A DNA stretch of 64,000 bases from Deltaproteobacteria bacterium (GTDB lineage Bacteria > Desulfobacterota > DSM-4660 > Desulfatiglandales > HGW-15): the NCBI GenBank assembly GCA_020060215.1, contig JAGVAP010000113.1:1-64000 (forward strand). Direction: 5' to 3'. Position 1 is the first letter of the stretch, and each line of letters starts with the position of its first letter. A program made the translations under genes and the position numbers. The notes below the pieces were generated by a model that ran no database searches, was not told the DNA's origin, and saw only the letters and a list, made by a program, of their open reading frames with translations. Shown in pieces: positions 42,003 through 51,800 of the stretch.

Positions 42003-42664
42003 CGCCCGCCTCTGCCGGACACGAGCTCTCTTCTCGTGTGCACCATCCTCGAAAGGGCCGTCGCATTCGTGGCAACGGCGAGGATGACGACGGTCGCTTT
42101 GACCATCACAAGACCCACGACCGGAATGGCTCCGAGAAGTGATCCCAGGATCAGGAAGGTGATCCTCTCAGGCCTCTGCATGACGCCTTTCCTGCATTCC
42201 ACCCCGAGCCCCTCCGCCCGCGCCCTCGTGTAGCTCACCATGAAGGAGCCGGCAATGGCCATGGTGATGGCGATGATCGTCAAGGGACTCGGCTCGGCCC
42301 CGGGGAGGGCTACCCCAAGGCCCGCACCGCCGGCGAAGTGGTAGGCCATCCCCGCAAATGGGAAGAGGTCGCTGTACCTGTCCAGGGTGCTGTCGAAAAA
42401 TGCGCCGAAACGGCTCTGCTTGTTCGCCAGCCTGGCGATATGCCCATCCAGCGTGTCGCAGACCCCGGCCAGGATGAGAAAGCAGGCCCCGCCGAAAAAA
42501 GAGCCCTTTGCGTAGAAGAGGCCGGCCAGAAGACTGACCGCCAATCCCGCAACCGTCAGGATATGGGGGTGGATCCCCGCCCGGGCGAGCAGCTCGGCTA
42601 CGGGCGATATGAGTTTCAGGTATCTTTCCCGGTTCTTCGCGCCCAGGAAAAAGATGTCGGACAC
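41999..42664 (-). CDS. CDP-alcohol phosphatidyltransferase
   Basis: 221 residues from a GTG at 42664, favoured by AAGGGGGT at correct spacing; the frame also extends to 42709. The signature DGxxARx8GxxxDxxxD is present across '[20 protein letters not shown]' and '[12 protein letters not shown]'. Several membrane segments follow ('[18 protein letters not shown]', '[19 protein letters not shown]'). The enzyme joins CDP-diacylglycerol or a related CDP-alcohol to an alcohol such as inositol phosphate or glycerol phosphate at the inner membrane. '[19 protein letters not shown]' resembles the archaetidylinositol/phosphatidylinositol-phosphate synthase branch. Operon with NUDIX and carboxyltransferase, all lipid-related or coupled to it. 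Confidence 0.9.
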   Translation of the reverse strand: MSDIFFLGAKNRERYLKLISPVAELLARAGIHPHILTVAGLAVSLLAGLFYAKGSFFGGACFLILAGVCDTLDGHIARLANKQSRFGAFFDSTLDRYSDLFPFAGMAYHFAGGAGLGVALPGAEPSPLTIIAITMAIAGSFMVSYTRARAEGLGVECRKGVMQRPERITFLILGSLLGAIPVVGLVMVKATVVILAVATNATALSRMVHTRRELVSGRGGR

Positions 42665-42895
42665 GTTCGACCCCCTTCGAAGCGGAGAGGGGTGAGGATA
42701 CCAGAGCACTATCGGGTTGTCAAAAGGGAGTTCGCGGCGCGGCGGGTGGTGGTCCAGAGTGGAGGCGAAAGTCTTCTCTATTGAGAATTCGGTATGTTCA
42801 GCGTTCAGGGTTCAGGGAAAGACATCCATCACCTGCGTCCCCCCATGGCTGGCTTTCTGGAACCACGCGCTAGAGCAAAGAGGTGGAGCCCGAAA

Positions 42896-43474
42896 TCAGA
42901 AGTTTCCCCTGGAGACCTCGCGATCCACGTATTGGCAGAGGAGCTCGGAGATCTTCTCCGGGGGGCTGATGATGAAATAGTGGGCGATTACCGCATGCGC
43001 CATTTCATGGGCGAGAATTCCCACGGAGACCCTCTCCAGGTTTACGTAGATGGTATTGTTCTCCTTCCAGTAGAATGCAGGAGCGGGGGTGGGCTTCCCG
43101 GTGATTTGATCAAAGGCGACGGACAGTTCTTCCTGGTCTCGGAACAATCGGACCTGGACCCTCATGTCCGGCTTCGGCATTTCGAGGATCGACTGCACCC
43201 TCTGGAAGAGCTGATCGATGTACCTGCCTGCCTTGACTTCCTGTGGCTTTTTGCCGGCCATGAATATCTGGTTGAGGGAGACGGTGAGCGCGCCGGGCTG
43301 GATCTTCTGGGCAAAGCGATCGAGCTGTCCCGGCTCCTGGTAGTGGATGGACGCGAACCTGGAGTTGTGAACCCCCTCCTGCCCCTGTGCATCCTGAACC
43401 CGGCTGAAACAGCATACGACGAGCACCAAAGGAATGGATATCGTGAAGCCCCTGCTGAAGAACCATCTCCCCAC
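42896..43474 (-). CDS. Exported zinc metallopeptidase-like protein (HExxH)
   Basis: 192 residues. A signal peptide 'TISIPLVLVVCCFSRVQDA' is followed by a soluble domain with 'ISVGILAHEMAHAVIAHYF'-type zinc motif (HEMAH near residue 157). The fold region before it ('MRVQVRLFRDQEELSVAFDQ') resembles the peptidase-MA-like group. The start is a GTG at 43474 with GAGGGG upstream. It probably acts in the periplasm. The HAMP-domain protein gene lies 11 bases upstream on the same strand, so the two are likely cotranscribed. Confidence 0.7.
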   Translation of the reverse strand: MGRWFFSRGFTISIPLVLVVCCFSRVQDAQGQEGVHNSRFASIHYQEPGQLDRFAQKIQPGALTVSLNQIFMAGKKPQEVKAGRYIDQLFQRVQSILEMPKPDMRVQVRLFRDQEELSVAFDQITGKPTPAPAFYWKENNTIYVNLERVSVGILAHEMAHAVIAHYFIISPPEKISELLCQYVDREVSRGNF

Positions 43475-43485
43475 CTTTCGCCCCT

Positions 43486-44058
43486 CTATCGGCCGGTCTT
43501 GAAAAGGTATTGGGTCTTCTCCTGCAGGGTGTCAAGATCCCTTTGCATCTCTTCCGGACCCCAGCCCTGCGTCTGGGCCTTTTTCCTGACCCGATCGATC
43601 TCCTCCTGGATCTGGGAAACGCGCTCCCGCAGGTTCTCGATGGTGCTGTTCAAGGTGGCGGCAAAATCCGAAAGCTCATCATGCTCCCGCAGTTTGACCG
43701 AGAATGAGAGGTCCCCGGATCCGAGATTTTCGAGACTCTTGCCCAAGCGGTAAAGAGGGCCCGCAATCTTGTGAGATACATAGAGGGTGACGGCAATGGT
43801 CGCCCCGATGAGCGCGACCAGGACCACCGCGTTGGTGATCAGCAGGGACGGGAGGATCGCCTCTCCCGTCCTCTCGAGCGCCAGATGGTGGTAGCGATAG
43901 GTGGCGGTGAGGGTGTTCTTCGAAAAGAAATAGACCAGGAGGCTGGCGGCCACCATGGCGGCCAGCGCGATGGTGCAGAATTTGAGGATGAACCTCCGCT
44001 GAAAGGCCTTCTGGATGTAGACAATGCGACGCCGGTAGGTTCTTTGCTGGCCTGACAT
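43486..44058 (-). CDS. HAMP-domain membrane protein (truncated MCP-like)
   Basis: 190 residues from the ATG at 44058. Membrane segments at about 29-48 ('FCTIALAAMVAASLLVYFF') and 72-95 ('LLITNAVVLVALIGATIAV') enclose a very short external loop. A HAMP domain ('HKIAGPLYRLGKSLENLGSG') and a coiled coil (to residue 185) follow. No output domain is present, so it may act as a signal-passing or scaffold subunit. It is cotranscribed with the exported metallopeptidase. Similar short HAMP proteins occur in deltaproteobacteria; the function is not known to me. Confidence 0.75.
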   Translation of the reverse strand: MSGQQRTYRRRIVYIQKAFQRRFILKFCTIALAAMVAASLLVYFFSKNTLTATYRYHHLALERTGEAILPSLLITNAVVLVALIGATIAVTLYVSHKIAGPLYRLGKSLENLGSGDLSFSVKLREHDELSDFAATLNSTIENLRERVSQIQEEIDRVRKKAQTQGWGPEEMQRDLDTLQEKTQYLFKTGR

Positions 44059-44358
44059 GCGGTTGTTCCTTTCTCGATCTGTCGGCGATCGGCCCTCGAC
44101 GATCAGCCGGTGCTTGTCCGGAAACAAGGGTTTCCGGATTCGAGCGATCAGCGCTCGGCCCAGCGGCTGGCCAAGGCCAGTTTGATCGAACAGGAAAACT
44201 TTACAGGGTGATCAGGTTTCGGGTGTCAGCCCGGTAGTCCATCCATTTCCTGACACAACCTTCAACCTCTAACTTGTCGAAGTTCCATACGAGCCGTCAG
44301 CTAAAGACATTGCACGACAGGTCTTTGCCGATCGCTGAAAGCTGGGCAGCTTCTTCTC
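44059..44358. repeat. Intergenic with a repeat shared with 48620-48714
   Basis: Positions 44160-44257 (GCCAGTTTGATCGAACAGGA onward to CATCCATTTCCTGACAC) recur almost identically and in the same orientation at 48620-48714. No gene is seen in the remaining bases. Confidence 0.7.
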
Positions 44359-44931
44359 TCAATGAAGGGCCTTCAGGTTCTCCTCGTGAATGGTGATTCG
44401 TGCGTTCTTCCAGAGGCGGTCGACCCAGGCATCGAGCGCCTTTTTCTTCTTCATTTCCCTGATGTTGCTCTCGATGGTCTGCACCAGCTGATCGAGGGGT
44501 GGACACCCCGGATCCTTGCGGACCATCTCCTTGTACTGATCCTCCACCTCTTCCATGGTAACCAGGATGTCTTTTTCCAATCTCGCTGCCTCCTTCTTCA
44601 GAAGGTTGGTAATCAGGGTCTGTTCCCAGAATTTCTCAATGGTCTGCCGGAAGTCGTCCTCCTTGTCCAGGCCCTGTGAGACGGCCGCCTGGATGAGGAG
44701 TTCCTTCCGGATTCGGCCATTGAGACACTCCTTCTTGTCCGCAGGGGTCAGCCCCACGATCTTGTGGTATCGGGCCGAGTCTGCCAGTTCCAGGCAGAAA
44801 TCGGCCTCGTTGATGACGTAATCGTTTACCTGGGCAATGGGTTTTCCTTGATGGGGGCTCTTGTCGCTGCAAGAGAGGAAAAGTCCAACGATGAACAAGG
44901 AACAAAGGCCTAAGGTTCTGAGTGCAGCCAT
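44359..44931 (-). CDS. Lipoprotein with SurA N-terminal-like domain
   Basis: 190 residues. Lipoprotein signal 'CSLFIVGLFLSCSDKSPHQ' with a lipobox Cys near residue 21. 'IAQVNDYVINEADFCLEL' is the start typical of SurA/PrsA-type chaperone domains; the rest is helical and charged. There is no parvulin PPIase domain. It would act as a periplasmic, membrane-tethered holdase. GGAGGTCACC precedes the ATG. It is divergent from the TPR/beta-barrel gene at 45108, with about 175 bases between, so a role in assembling that outer-membrane protein is plausible but unproven. Confidence 0.75.
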   Translation of the reverse strand: MAALRTLGLCSLFIVGLFLSCSDKSPHQGKPIAQVNDYVINEADFCLELADSARYHKIVGLTPADKKECLNGRIRKELLIQAAVSQGLDKEDDFRQTIEKFWEQTLITNLLKKEAARLEKDILVTMEEVEDQYKEMVRKDPGCPPLDQLVQTIESNIREMKKKKALDAWVDRLWKNARITIHEENLKALH

Positions 44932-45107
44932 GTGGTGACCTCCCGCATCAGAGTCTCTGCCTTAGAATATTTCGATCAGATTTTCAACGAGTTTTTTCTT
45001 GCGCCAGGCGGCTGCGGAGTTCACAAAAATTCTGTTGGACAATCTGGTCTTTTTGTGCTTTTTTACTCACGCCTTTTTCCTCAGGATTTTTCCCCCGGAG
45101 CCTCTAT

Positions 45108-46646
45108 ATGGAGCGGCAAAAACCGCCCTTGCACCTGCGATCCCTGATCTGGATTTTCCTGTCGATCTTCCTGATGTTCTGCCACACCGCTGCCCAATGC
45201 GAAGACCGCCTCTTGCTCGAAGGGATCGAACTCTACAAACAGGAGAGCTACGGTGAGGCGGCCAGGGTGCTGGAAGCGGCCCGCAAACAGGAGCCGCGTT
45301 CCTCCACGGCAGCCTTTTTCCTGGGGCTGACCTACAAACAACTCATGGATTACCAGAAGGCCCTTCCGCACCTCAGGGACGCCGTGACCCTGGAGCCGAA
45401 GATCAAAGAGGCGCTGGTGGAGCTGATCGAGGTCCTTTTTCACCTCTACGAAGAAGGCAAGGTGGATGAGGCCAAGAAATGGATCCAGGTGGCTGAAGCG
45501 GAGGATATCTACCCCGCGAAGGTTGCGTTTCTGAAGGGGCTGATCCTGGCCAAGGAGGGGAACTATACGGCTGCCCGAGAGGCATTTGAAAAGGCGAAGT
45601 CGCTGGACGACAGCCTTGCCCAGTCGGCGGACGTGCAGATCGCGCTCACCCATCTCGGCGAGAACGAACCCAGGAAGGCGAGGGAAAGGCTGAGGACCGC
45701 CATACAACAGGACCCCACCACCGATCTCGCAGCCTTTGCCCGCCAATACCAGGATCTGGTCGAGAGACGGATCGATATCGAAAAGACCTTCCGCATCACC
45801 TTCTCCACGTTCGGCCAATATGACACGAACGTGGTCCTCAAGCCGGTCGAAGGTTCTCTGGCGCCGGACATCACCAACGAAGACAGCCGCGTGCTGTCCA
45901 GCTCCCTGCGGTTCGATTATCTGCCGGTATTCGAAGGCCCCTGGCTCTTCAATGCGCAGTACGCGATCAGCGGCAACTGGCACCAGAGGTACTCGACCTC
46001 CCATGACGCGATCAGCAACGGCCTCTACATGGCCCCCGGATATAATTTCGGAAATTCGGCCCTGAACCTCGCCTTGCGTTACAACCATGCCCTGGTCCGA
46101 AACCCGAGCTACAAGCAGTACGTGGATGTGTTCAGTGCCGGCCCCCTCTACCGTACCCTGCTGATGGAAAATCAGATCCTCGAACTTTTCGCCGGTTACA
46201 GCCTGAGCGAATACGCCGATCCCCCCCTGATCGATGAAGAAGACCGGGACTCGGACCGGTTCAATACCTATGCGAACTGGGTGTGGCTCTTCAAGAAGGA
46301 TGCTTTTTTCAGCCTGAAGTACGATTACAGCCACGATGACGCGGACGGGTCCAACTGGGTGAACAGCGGGCACAGCTTCACCTTTGCCCTGACTCTCCCG
46401 CTGGTGGAAAAACTGAGCCTCCAGGTGAGCGGCGAGGCGCTCCTGCAGAACTACCGGAACGTCCATACCATCTTCGGCGAAAAACGGGATGACGAGTTCT
46501 ACACGGGGACGGCCGGGCTGAGCTACGAGTGGATCAGGAACCTGAACCTCATCGCGCAGTACACTTACAGCAAACAGGATTCGAACTTCCCGATCTACGA
46601 GTATGACCGGTCTATCTATGCTCTCGGGTTTGAATATCGATTCTAG
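45108..46646 (+). CDS. TPR-containing outer-membrane beta-barrel protein
   Basis: 512 residues from the ATG at 45108; upstream codons in the same frame lie in the divergent promoter region. Signal peptide 'LIWIFLSIFLMFCHTAAQC' is followed by TPR repeats to about residue 220 ('YGEAARVLEAARKQEP', 'GNYTAAREAFEKAKSLDDSL'). A C-terminal half rich in alternating aromatic strands ends in 'SIYALGFEYRF', a terminal Phe as expected for BAM-inserted barrels. The layout resembles DUF560/Slam-like or polysaccharide-export TPR-porins. It probably moves or displays a surface molecule. It is followed on the same strand by a CsgD-like regulator and FecR/PilZ genes. Confidence 0.82.
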   Translation: MERQKPPLHLRSLIWIFLSIFLMFCHTAAQCEDRLLLEGIELYKQESYGEAARVLEAARKQEPRSSTAAFFLGLTYKQLMDYQKALPHLRDAVTLEPKIKEALVELIEVLFHLYEEGKVDEAKKWIQVAEAEDIYPAKVAFLKGLILAKEGNYTAAREAFEKAKSLDDSLAQSADVQIALTHLGENEPRKARERLRTAIQQDPTTDLAAFARQYQDLVERRIDIEKTFRITFSTFGQYDTNVVLKPVEGSLAPDITNEDSRVLSSSLRFDYLPVFEGPWLFNAQYAISGNWHQRYSTSHDAISNGLYMAPGYNFGNSALNLALRYNHALVRNPSYKQYVDVFSAGPLYRTLLMENQILELFAGYSLSEYADPPLIDEEDRDSDRFNTYANWVWLFKKDAFFSLKYDYSHDDADGSNWVNSGHSFTFALTLPLVEKLSLQVSGEALLQNYRNVHTIFGEKRDDEFYTGTAGLSYEWIRNLNLIAQYTYSKQDSNFPIYEYDRSIYALGFEYRF

Positions 46647-47189
46647 TGTCGTTTCCATCCAGAAATGGATGGAGCTGTCGGCCGTCAGCTTTCAGCGTTC
46701 AGCAAGGCACTTGTTTTTCGCTGACCGCTTGTATGGAGACCAAATGGATGCAGGATTCAGGACGCAGGATCCCGGTTAAAGACAGTCTACAACATGGGTC
46801 TCTTGGTTCTTTCTTTCATCCCGGATCCTGCAGCTTGGATCCTGGATCCGTCGAATCCGCCGAGGACCGGCTCCGGAAGTTTCTCCATTTGATTAGACCG
46901 GCCCCCGGCCAGAAGCAATGCTCGTATGAGACTTCATCTTCTGGAGCAAGCTCCAGCGCTTGCGATTCCTTCAACTCCAAGGGGTCGCAGGCAGGAGCTT
47001 GCCTCTACAGGAGAGAAAACCACAGATCGCAAGCAGGAGCTTGCTCCCTACAGAAGAGAAGAGCGCAGATCGCAAGCCAGGAGCTTGCTCCTACAGGAGA
47101 AAAGAGACATGGGTAGGACCGGGCGAGCCGCGGCAAGCGGCGTGGCAGACTGCTGATTGCTGGTCGGGAGAAACCGAAAAGTTTGAACT
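46647..47189. repeat. Composite intergenic repeat with tandem REP hairpins
   Basis: 46740-47000 is an inverted copy of the 13071-13330 element. From 46938 to 47100 the REP-like unit (GCAAGCAGGAGCTTGCTCC) occurs three times in a row, each separated by GAGAAAAxxxCxGATC-type spacers. No gene is seen. Confidence 0.7.
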
Positions 47190-47870
47190 ATGATGGCAAA
47201 CTCTTCCAACAAGCAGGGAGGTGCTCCGATAGCTGAACGAGCGATCTGGATCGTTGGGCCGAGGAGCCTCCAGAATGATCTGCTGGCCAATCTCCTTCGG
47301 AAGAAGACCGGGGCCAATTGCGCATACGGGGATACGGTCACTCAGGCCCTCTCCGCTGGGCAAGCGGACACCGGCCCGGGCCTTTTCCTGTTCGACTGGC
47401 TGGGAGAGGAGACGGATGGGTGGACCGAAAAGGTCCGGCCCGATGAAAAGCCCCTCGTTTCCCCGCACCTGGTTGCATTTTTCAATGTGTCCCGGAACCT
47501 GGGTATAGAGGCGCGGGCGCTCAGTGACGGGGTCCGAGGTTTTTTCTATGTGGAGGACCAGCCCGACCATATCCAGAAAGGGGTTCGGGCGATCTTCGAT
47601 GGGGAGCTCTGGGTCTCCAGGGAGATCATGACCAGGTGTCTGCTCGAGAACAAGGGAAGGGAGAAGTCCTACCTGAAAGGGGCCCACGGCCTGACGGGAC
47701 GTGAAGTGGAGATCCTCTCTCTTATCGCCATCGGAGCCACCAACGAGGAGATCGCCGAAAAGCTTTTCATCAGCGTCAACACCGTGAAGACGCACGTCTA
47801 CAACCTTTTCCACAAGATCAAAGTCCCCAATCGACTTCAGGCCGCCTTGTGGGCGGCCAAGAACCTCTAG
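47190..47870 (+). CDS. CsgD-like LuxR-family transcriptional regulator
   Basis: 226 residues. The N-terminal 140 residues form a receiver-like domain without a clear phospho-Asp pocket ('GPGLFLFDWLGEETDG'). The C-terminus is a strong LuxR HTH: 'LTGREVEILSLIAIGATNEE', 'IAEKLFISVNTVKTHVYNLF' and 'KIKVPNRLQAALWA', very close in pattern to CsgD, the curli/cellulose master regulator. It lies between the TPR/beta-barrel gene and the PilZ/FecR genes, suggesting control of a surface or matrix function. The ribosome-binding site is weak (GGAGAAACC). Confidence 0.87.
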   Translation: MMANSSNKQGGAPIAERAIWIVGPRSLQNDLLANLLRKKTGANCAYGDTVTQALSAGQADTGPGLFLFDWLGEETDGWTEKVRPDEKPLVSPHLVAFFNVSRNLGIEARALSDGVRGFFYVEDQPDHIQKGVRAIFDGELWVSREIMTRCLLENKGREKSYLKGAHGLTGREVEILSLIAIGATNEEIAEKLFISVNTVKTHVYNLFHKIKVPNRLQAALWAAKNL

Positions 47871-48244
47871 GTCGGCCGACACACCGGAAAGCTGGAAGGA
47901 TGGAATAGTGGAATACTGGGGAAGAACAGCAAGCAGGAAAAACTGGGACGTGAACCGCCGCAAGATCGCTCCTCTTGTTTTGAAACCCATCGTTCCACCA
48001 TTCAGTATTCCAATCTTCCGAGGAGATGGGTTGCCGGCTGAGCCGTACGCCTCTGACATGGTCCAGGGCTTTCAGCTCACACTAAAGTATTAGATTTCCT
48101 TTCCTGCCATCCTACTTCCTCAGTAGATTTCAGGACCCGTTTCGGTCATCAAAAATACCACCAAAACCATACCTGCTGGTGATTGTCCTTAGCCCCCCTA
48201 TTCCACTAGGATGCGCATAAACCGAGAAGGGCCATGGGGGCCTA
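47871..48244. other. Intergenic, no gene seen
   Basis: About 370 bases. Short inverted words (GGAATAGTGGAATACTGG near 47900 and CCACCATTCAGTATTCC near 47995) suggest another decayed repeat. The last 60 bases (CTATTCCACTAGGATGCG...ATAAACC) weakly resemble the leader of the second PilZ gene at 53410. Confidence 0.45.
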
Positions 48245-48589
48245 ATGCAGGAAAAGCGTAAACTGGAAAGGTTCGATTTGAGGGTTTCGGCCAGGGTCGA
48301 AGACGCCGGCAAGAGAAACGGGAGGGAGATTCTCGACCTGATTACCAGCGACATCTGTGCCGGGGGCGCATTCTTCGAGACGGATCACTCCCTGCCGGAA
48401 GGGACGAAGGTCAGGGTTGACCTTGTCCTGCCCCTGGGAGGCATCAGGCGACTGATCGCAGGTTATGATCACGCAAGCATAAGGGTGACCGGAACCGTCA
48501 TCAGAACAGACCCGGGGGGGATGGCGGTCAGTTTCAATAACGACTATTCGATCCGGCCCCGGAAAGGAAGTCCGCCGGGCAGGCACTGA
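48245..48589 (+). CDS. PilZ-domain protein, copy 1
   Basis: 114 residues: 'MQEKRKLERFDLRVSARVED', then 'TSDICAGGAFFETDHSLPEG' and 'VTGTVIRTDPGGMAVSFN'. The RxxxR and (D/N)xSxxG elements that bind c-di-GMP are represented by 'KRKLERF' and 'TSDICAGG', where the usual D-x-S-x-x-G reads S-D-I-C-A-G-G, so binding is likely but altered. About 60 percent of positions match the paralogue at 53457. Single-domain PilZ proteins pass c-di-GMP signals to a partner. It sits 307 bases upstream of the giant FecR gene. Confidence 0.85.
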   Translation: MQEKRKLERFDLRVSARVEDAGKRNGREILDLITSDICAGGAFFETDHSLPEGTKVRVDLVLPLGGIRRLIAGYDHASIRVTGTVIRTDPGGMAVSFNNDYSIRPRKGSPPGRH

Positions 48590-48896
48590 GGACCGGAGGT
48601 CGGAGGTCGGAAGTCGGCGCAGCCGCTGGCCAAGGCCAGTTTGATCGAACAGGAAACTTTACAGGGTGTCAGGTTTCGGGTGTCAGCCCGGTAGTCCATC
48701 CATTTCCTGACACCTGAAGACTGAAACCTGAAACCTCCAACTTGAAGAACTTTCATGAGAGATCAGAAGTCAATGTAAGCGGATATGGTTGGAGGTTTGG
48801 GAGGCAAATCCCTGAACCCTGAACCTCTTCAACCCCAACGCAGAGGTCAGAAGGGAAACCAGTTCGTTTATCCGGTGCATCGGTCAGGAGAGTCCT
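48590..48896. repeat. Intergenic with a second copy of the 44160 repeat
   Basis: 48620-48714 matches 44160-44257 nearly base for base in the same orientation. The rest holds short direct words of the GAAACCTGAAACC type and no gene. Confidence 0.65.
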
Positions 48897-51800
48897 ATGA
48901 AACGGCTGATTGTCGGGAATGGAAGCAGGGTGACGGTAGCTCTTCATGTCATCGCCTTCGTGGTGCTTCTGCATCTTTGGGCTGCGCCCGCCTACTCGTC
49001 GCAGCAGGTGGCAAGCCTCACCGAATTCTCGGGCACGGTGATCGTCCAGAGCAAGGGAGACTGGGGTGTGAAACCGGGAAAAGGGCTGCCCCTTTACTCC
49101 ATGGACAAGGTGGTCACGAGGACCGGCACCGCCGTGGTGACCTTCAATGACGGGGCCGTTGTCGAGATCCGGGCCAATTCAAACCTTCTGATCGAAGAGC
49201 AGGAAAAGACGGGGTCCGTCACCCGGAATCTCCGCCTCCTGCTGGGCAAGGTCATCTTCAAGACCGGGGTCGGCTCAAAGACCCAGACCAATCTCCAGAC
49301 CCCCACGTCCGTCGCAGGCTTGAGAGGGACGGCCGGCACCTTGAGCATTGGACTGGACGGCAAGAGCTACATCCAGTTTACCGAAGGCGGGATGAGCTAC
49401 ACGGTCGGCGATTTCATCTCCGGTGTGGCCAAGGACGTGCCTGCCGAGCTGGCCGATCTGAACCCGGCGCAGAGGGCCGCCTTCGTCGCGGCTGCTGCGG
49501 CCGACCAGGCCAAGAACGCAGCCGAGGCGGCGCAGGAAGGGAAGATCTCGGATCCGCAGGCAGCCCTCGCTGCTGCGAAGGCGGCCGAAGCGGCGGCAAT
49601 AGAGGCCAAGGCGGCTGCTGAATCCATGCTGAACAACGCGGATGCCGGTGTCCGCCAGCAGGCCCAGTCTGCTCTGGATGCGGCCACCAAGGCCCTGGAA
49701 GCGGCGCAGGAAGCGGCCAAGAAGGCGATCGAGGCCGGTGCCAATCCGGAGGGACCTTCGACTTACACACCTACCACTGAAGAAAAGGGGCCAGGCTTCG
49801 ATGTCGAGACCCCCACCACGGTGGTCGACATTTCCACCACCTTGGCGACGACCACCACGACCACGGTAACCTCGACCACAACCCCATCGTCCACGACGAC
49901 CAGCCAGGCGCCGACCACAACGATCGCCGTGTCGGGCAGCATGCATGAGTCCGGGTTCATGCGACACGGGAACACCATCGAAGGGGAGTTGAACGCCGAT
50001 GCCATAAGCGGGAGCTATACGGGAACCCTCACCTTTAAAGGGAAAATCAAAGACGACGCTGCACCTCCCTACCATGGGTCCGTAGGCGGTAACCTGAGCG
50101 ACGGAAGCGTTTTTCAGGGGTACCTCTCCGGGGTGAAAGGGTCCTTTCGGGGCATGTTCGACAGCATCTTTTTGACGCCTGCGGGCGATGCCGGGTTCCT
50201 TTACTCAAGCCTGCTGGGCACCGTCGATGCGAACCTGAACCTTTCGGCAACCGGGACCCTCACAAGGTCTGAAGCGTATGGCAAGATCGATAACCCGCTG
50301 GGGAAGACCCTCAAGGTCCTCATGAATAATGCGGAAACACCGGCGAATCTCTATATGGATAACGTCCGGGTTCCCCTGCTTTCGGAGATCTCAATCGACA
50401 CCATGGGAAATGTGCTCGAATGGGGCGACGTCTGGTATGATATCGATGATGAGGCCGACCCCATCCAGACCAACAGCATCGATCTAACCAATGGGACACG
50501 GTTGGGGGTCTGGAGATATGATCGCACCGGGGATAGTTATTCCAACGAGTTCGACATTGCGACATGGACCGGGACATTCGGACACCACCAAGCAGCTTTT
50601 TCCCAAGGCAGCAGGTACCACCACGAGCAGTACCTCTTCGGCGGACTTACAGGGATCGATGATCTGCAGGGGAACCTGAAGGTCACAGGCTTGCTGGACT
50701 ACCTGGATGCCACCTACATGGGAAAGATCGACTTCGAATACTACAAGCGCTACCTAGGGGGGGACTACGCGGTCGCGGGCGGGACCATGAACCTCGTGAA
50801 GCAGGATCTCGGGGGCTATTTCGGTTCCAATAGTTCTGGTCATGGCGGTTTCTATTATAACCACGCAGGAATTTTTGCCCTTGGTGGCTCCACAATTGGA
50901 CGCATAGGCCTTAAGTCCAGACCGGATGGCGACTATGACTTCTTGGCAATCGGCAAAGCGTCGCCCGGAGAGGCATCGAATTACGTCATCAATCATTCCA
51001 TCCGGACAGGCTCTTCGGGAGCAAGGGAAGGATTTTTCACAGGTCTCTGGGATCGTACGCAGGGAGAACAGCTAGGCGCTCTCGTCGGCCTCTACAGAGA
51101 TCAATCCGGAAAATTTGGTATACTTCGAGATTACGACATCGCCTTGGAAAGCGGTCTCACCATGCCGGATGGAGACATGTGGAGAGCGAAGGGTACCATC
51201 GATTTCGTCCACATGTTTCAGCAACCGAGGGTCGACTCGACCACCATCAATATAGGGTCCCTTTGGGGCGAGATTACCTCCGGGAGTTTCAATGGCGCCG
51301 GGACTATCTACGGTGAAAGCAATTCCTTGCTGACGGAGACCAGGTACTATTGCTTCCCAAGCAACTCGGGTACAAAGCCCTGGGGTATTTACAGCCTTGC
51401 CATGAATGGGAGGGGAGAAGGCAAGGGATTTTACGAGAAACCTCCCCTTGATAGGCAATGGGCCGCAAACATTGAGGGAACTGGGGATTTCGCTCATCCT
51501 GACAGCTGGGCGCCATATGACGGTATGTTAGAGGGCCAATGGTACGATGATGGCAGTGTGATCGGATCCCTCGACGGATTCATCAGGGATCACGATTCCA
51601 ATATCATGGGAATCATTTCAGGGACGTTCCTTGGCACTGGCTACGAGAACCCGGAAAGCTCAGGGGAAGGTTACTGGATCGGACAGAGCATCGGCTCATG
51701 GGAGTGGACTTTAGGTGTCGGGAACTTCGTTCCGGAGACTCTCTATTCATTCGATGGGGATACGATCGCGCGCGTCGGAGAGGACCCGGCGGACATCGGC

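Noticed and set aside
45081..46658. 525-codon open frame on the minus strand
   Set aside because: It is antisense to the TPR/beta-barrel gene, has no signal peptide or domain, and mirrors the codon structure of the opposite strand. The plus-strand protein has clear TPR and barrel features.
46938..47100. Three repeated hairpin units as a CRISPR array
   Set aside because: Units are self-complementary REP-like hairpins with short, similar spacers and no cas genes; copies also occur singly elsewhere.
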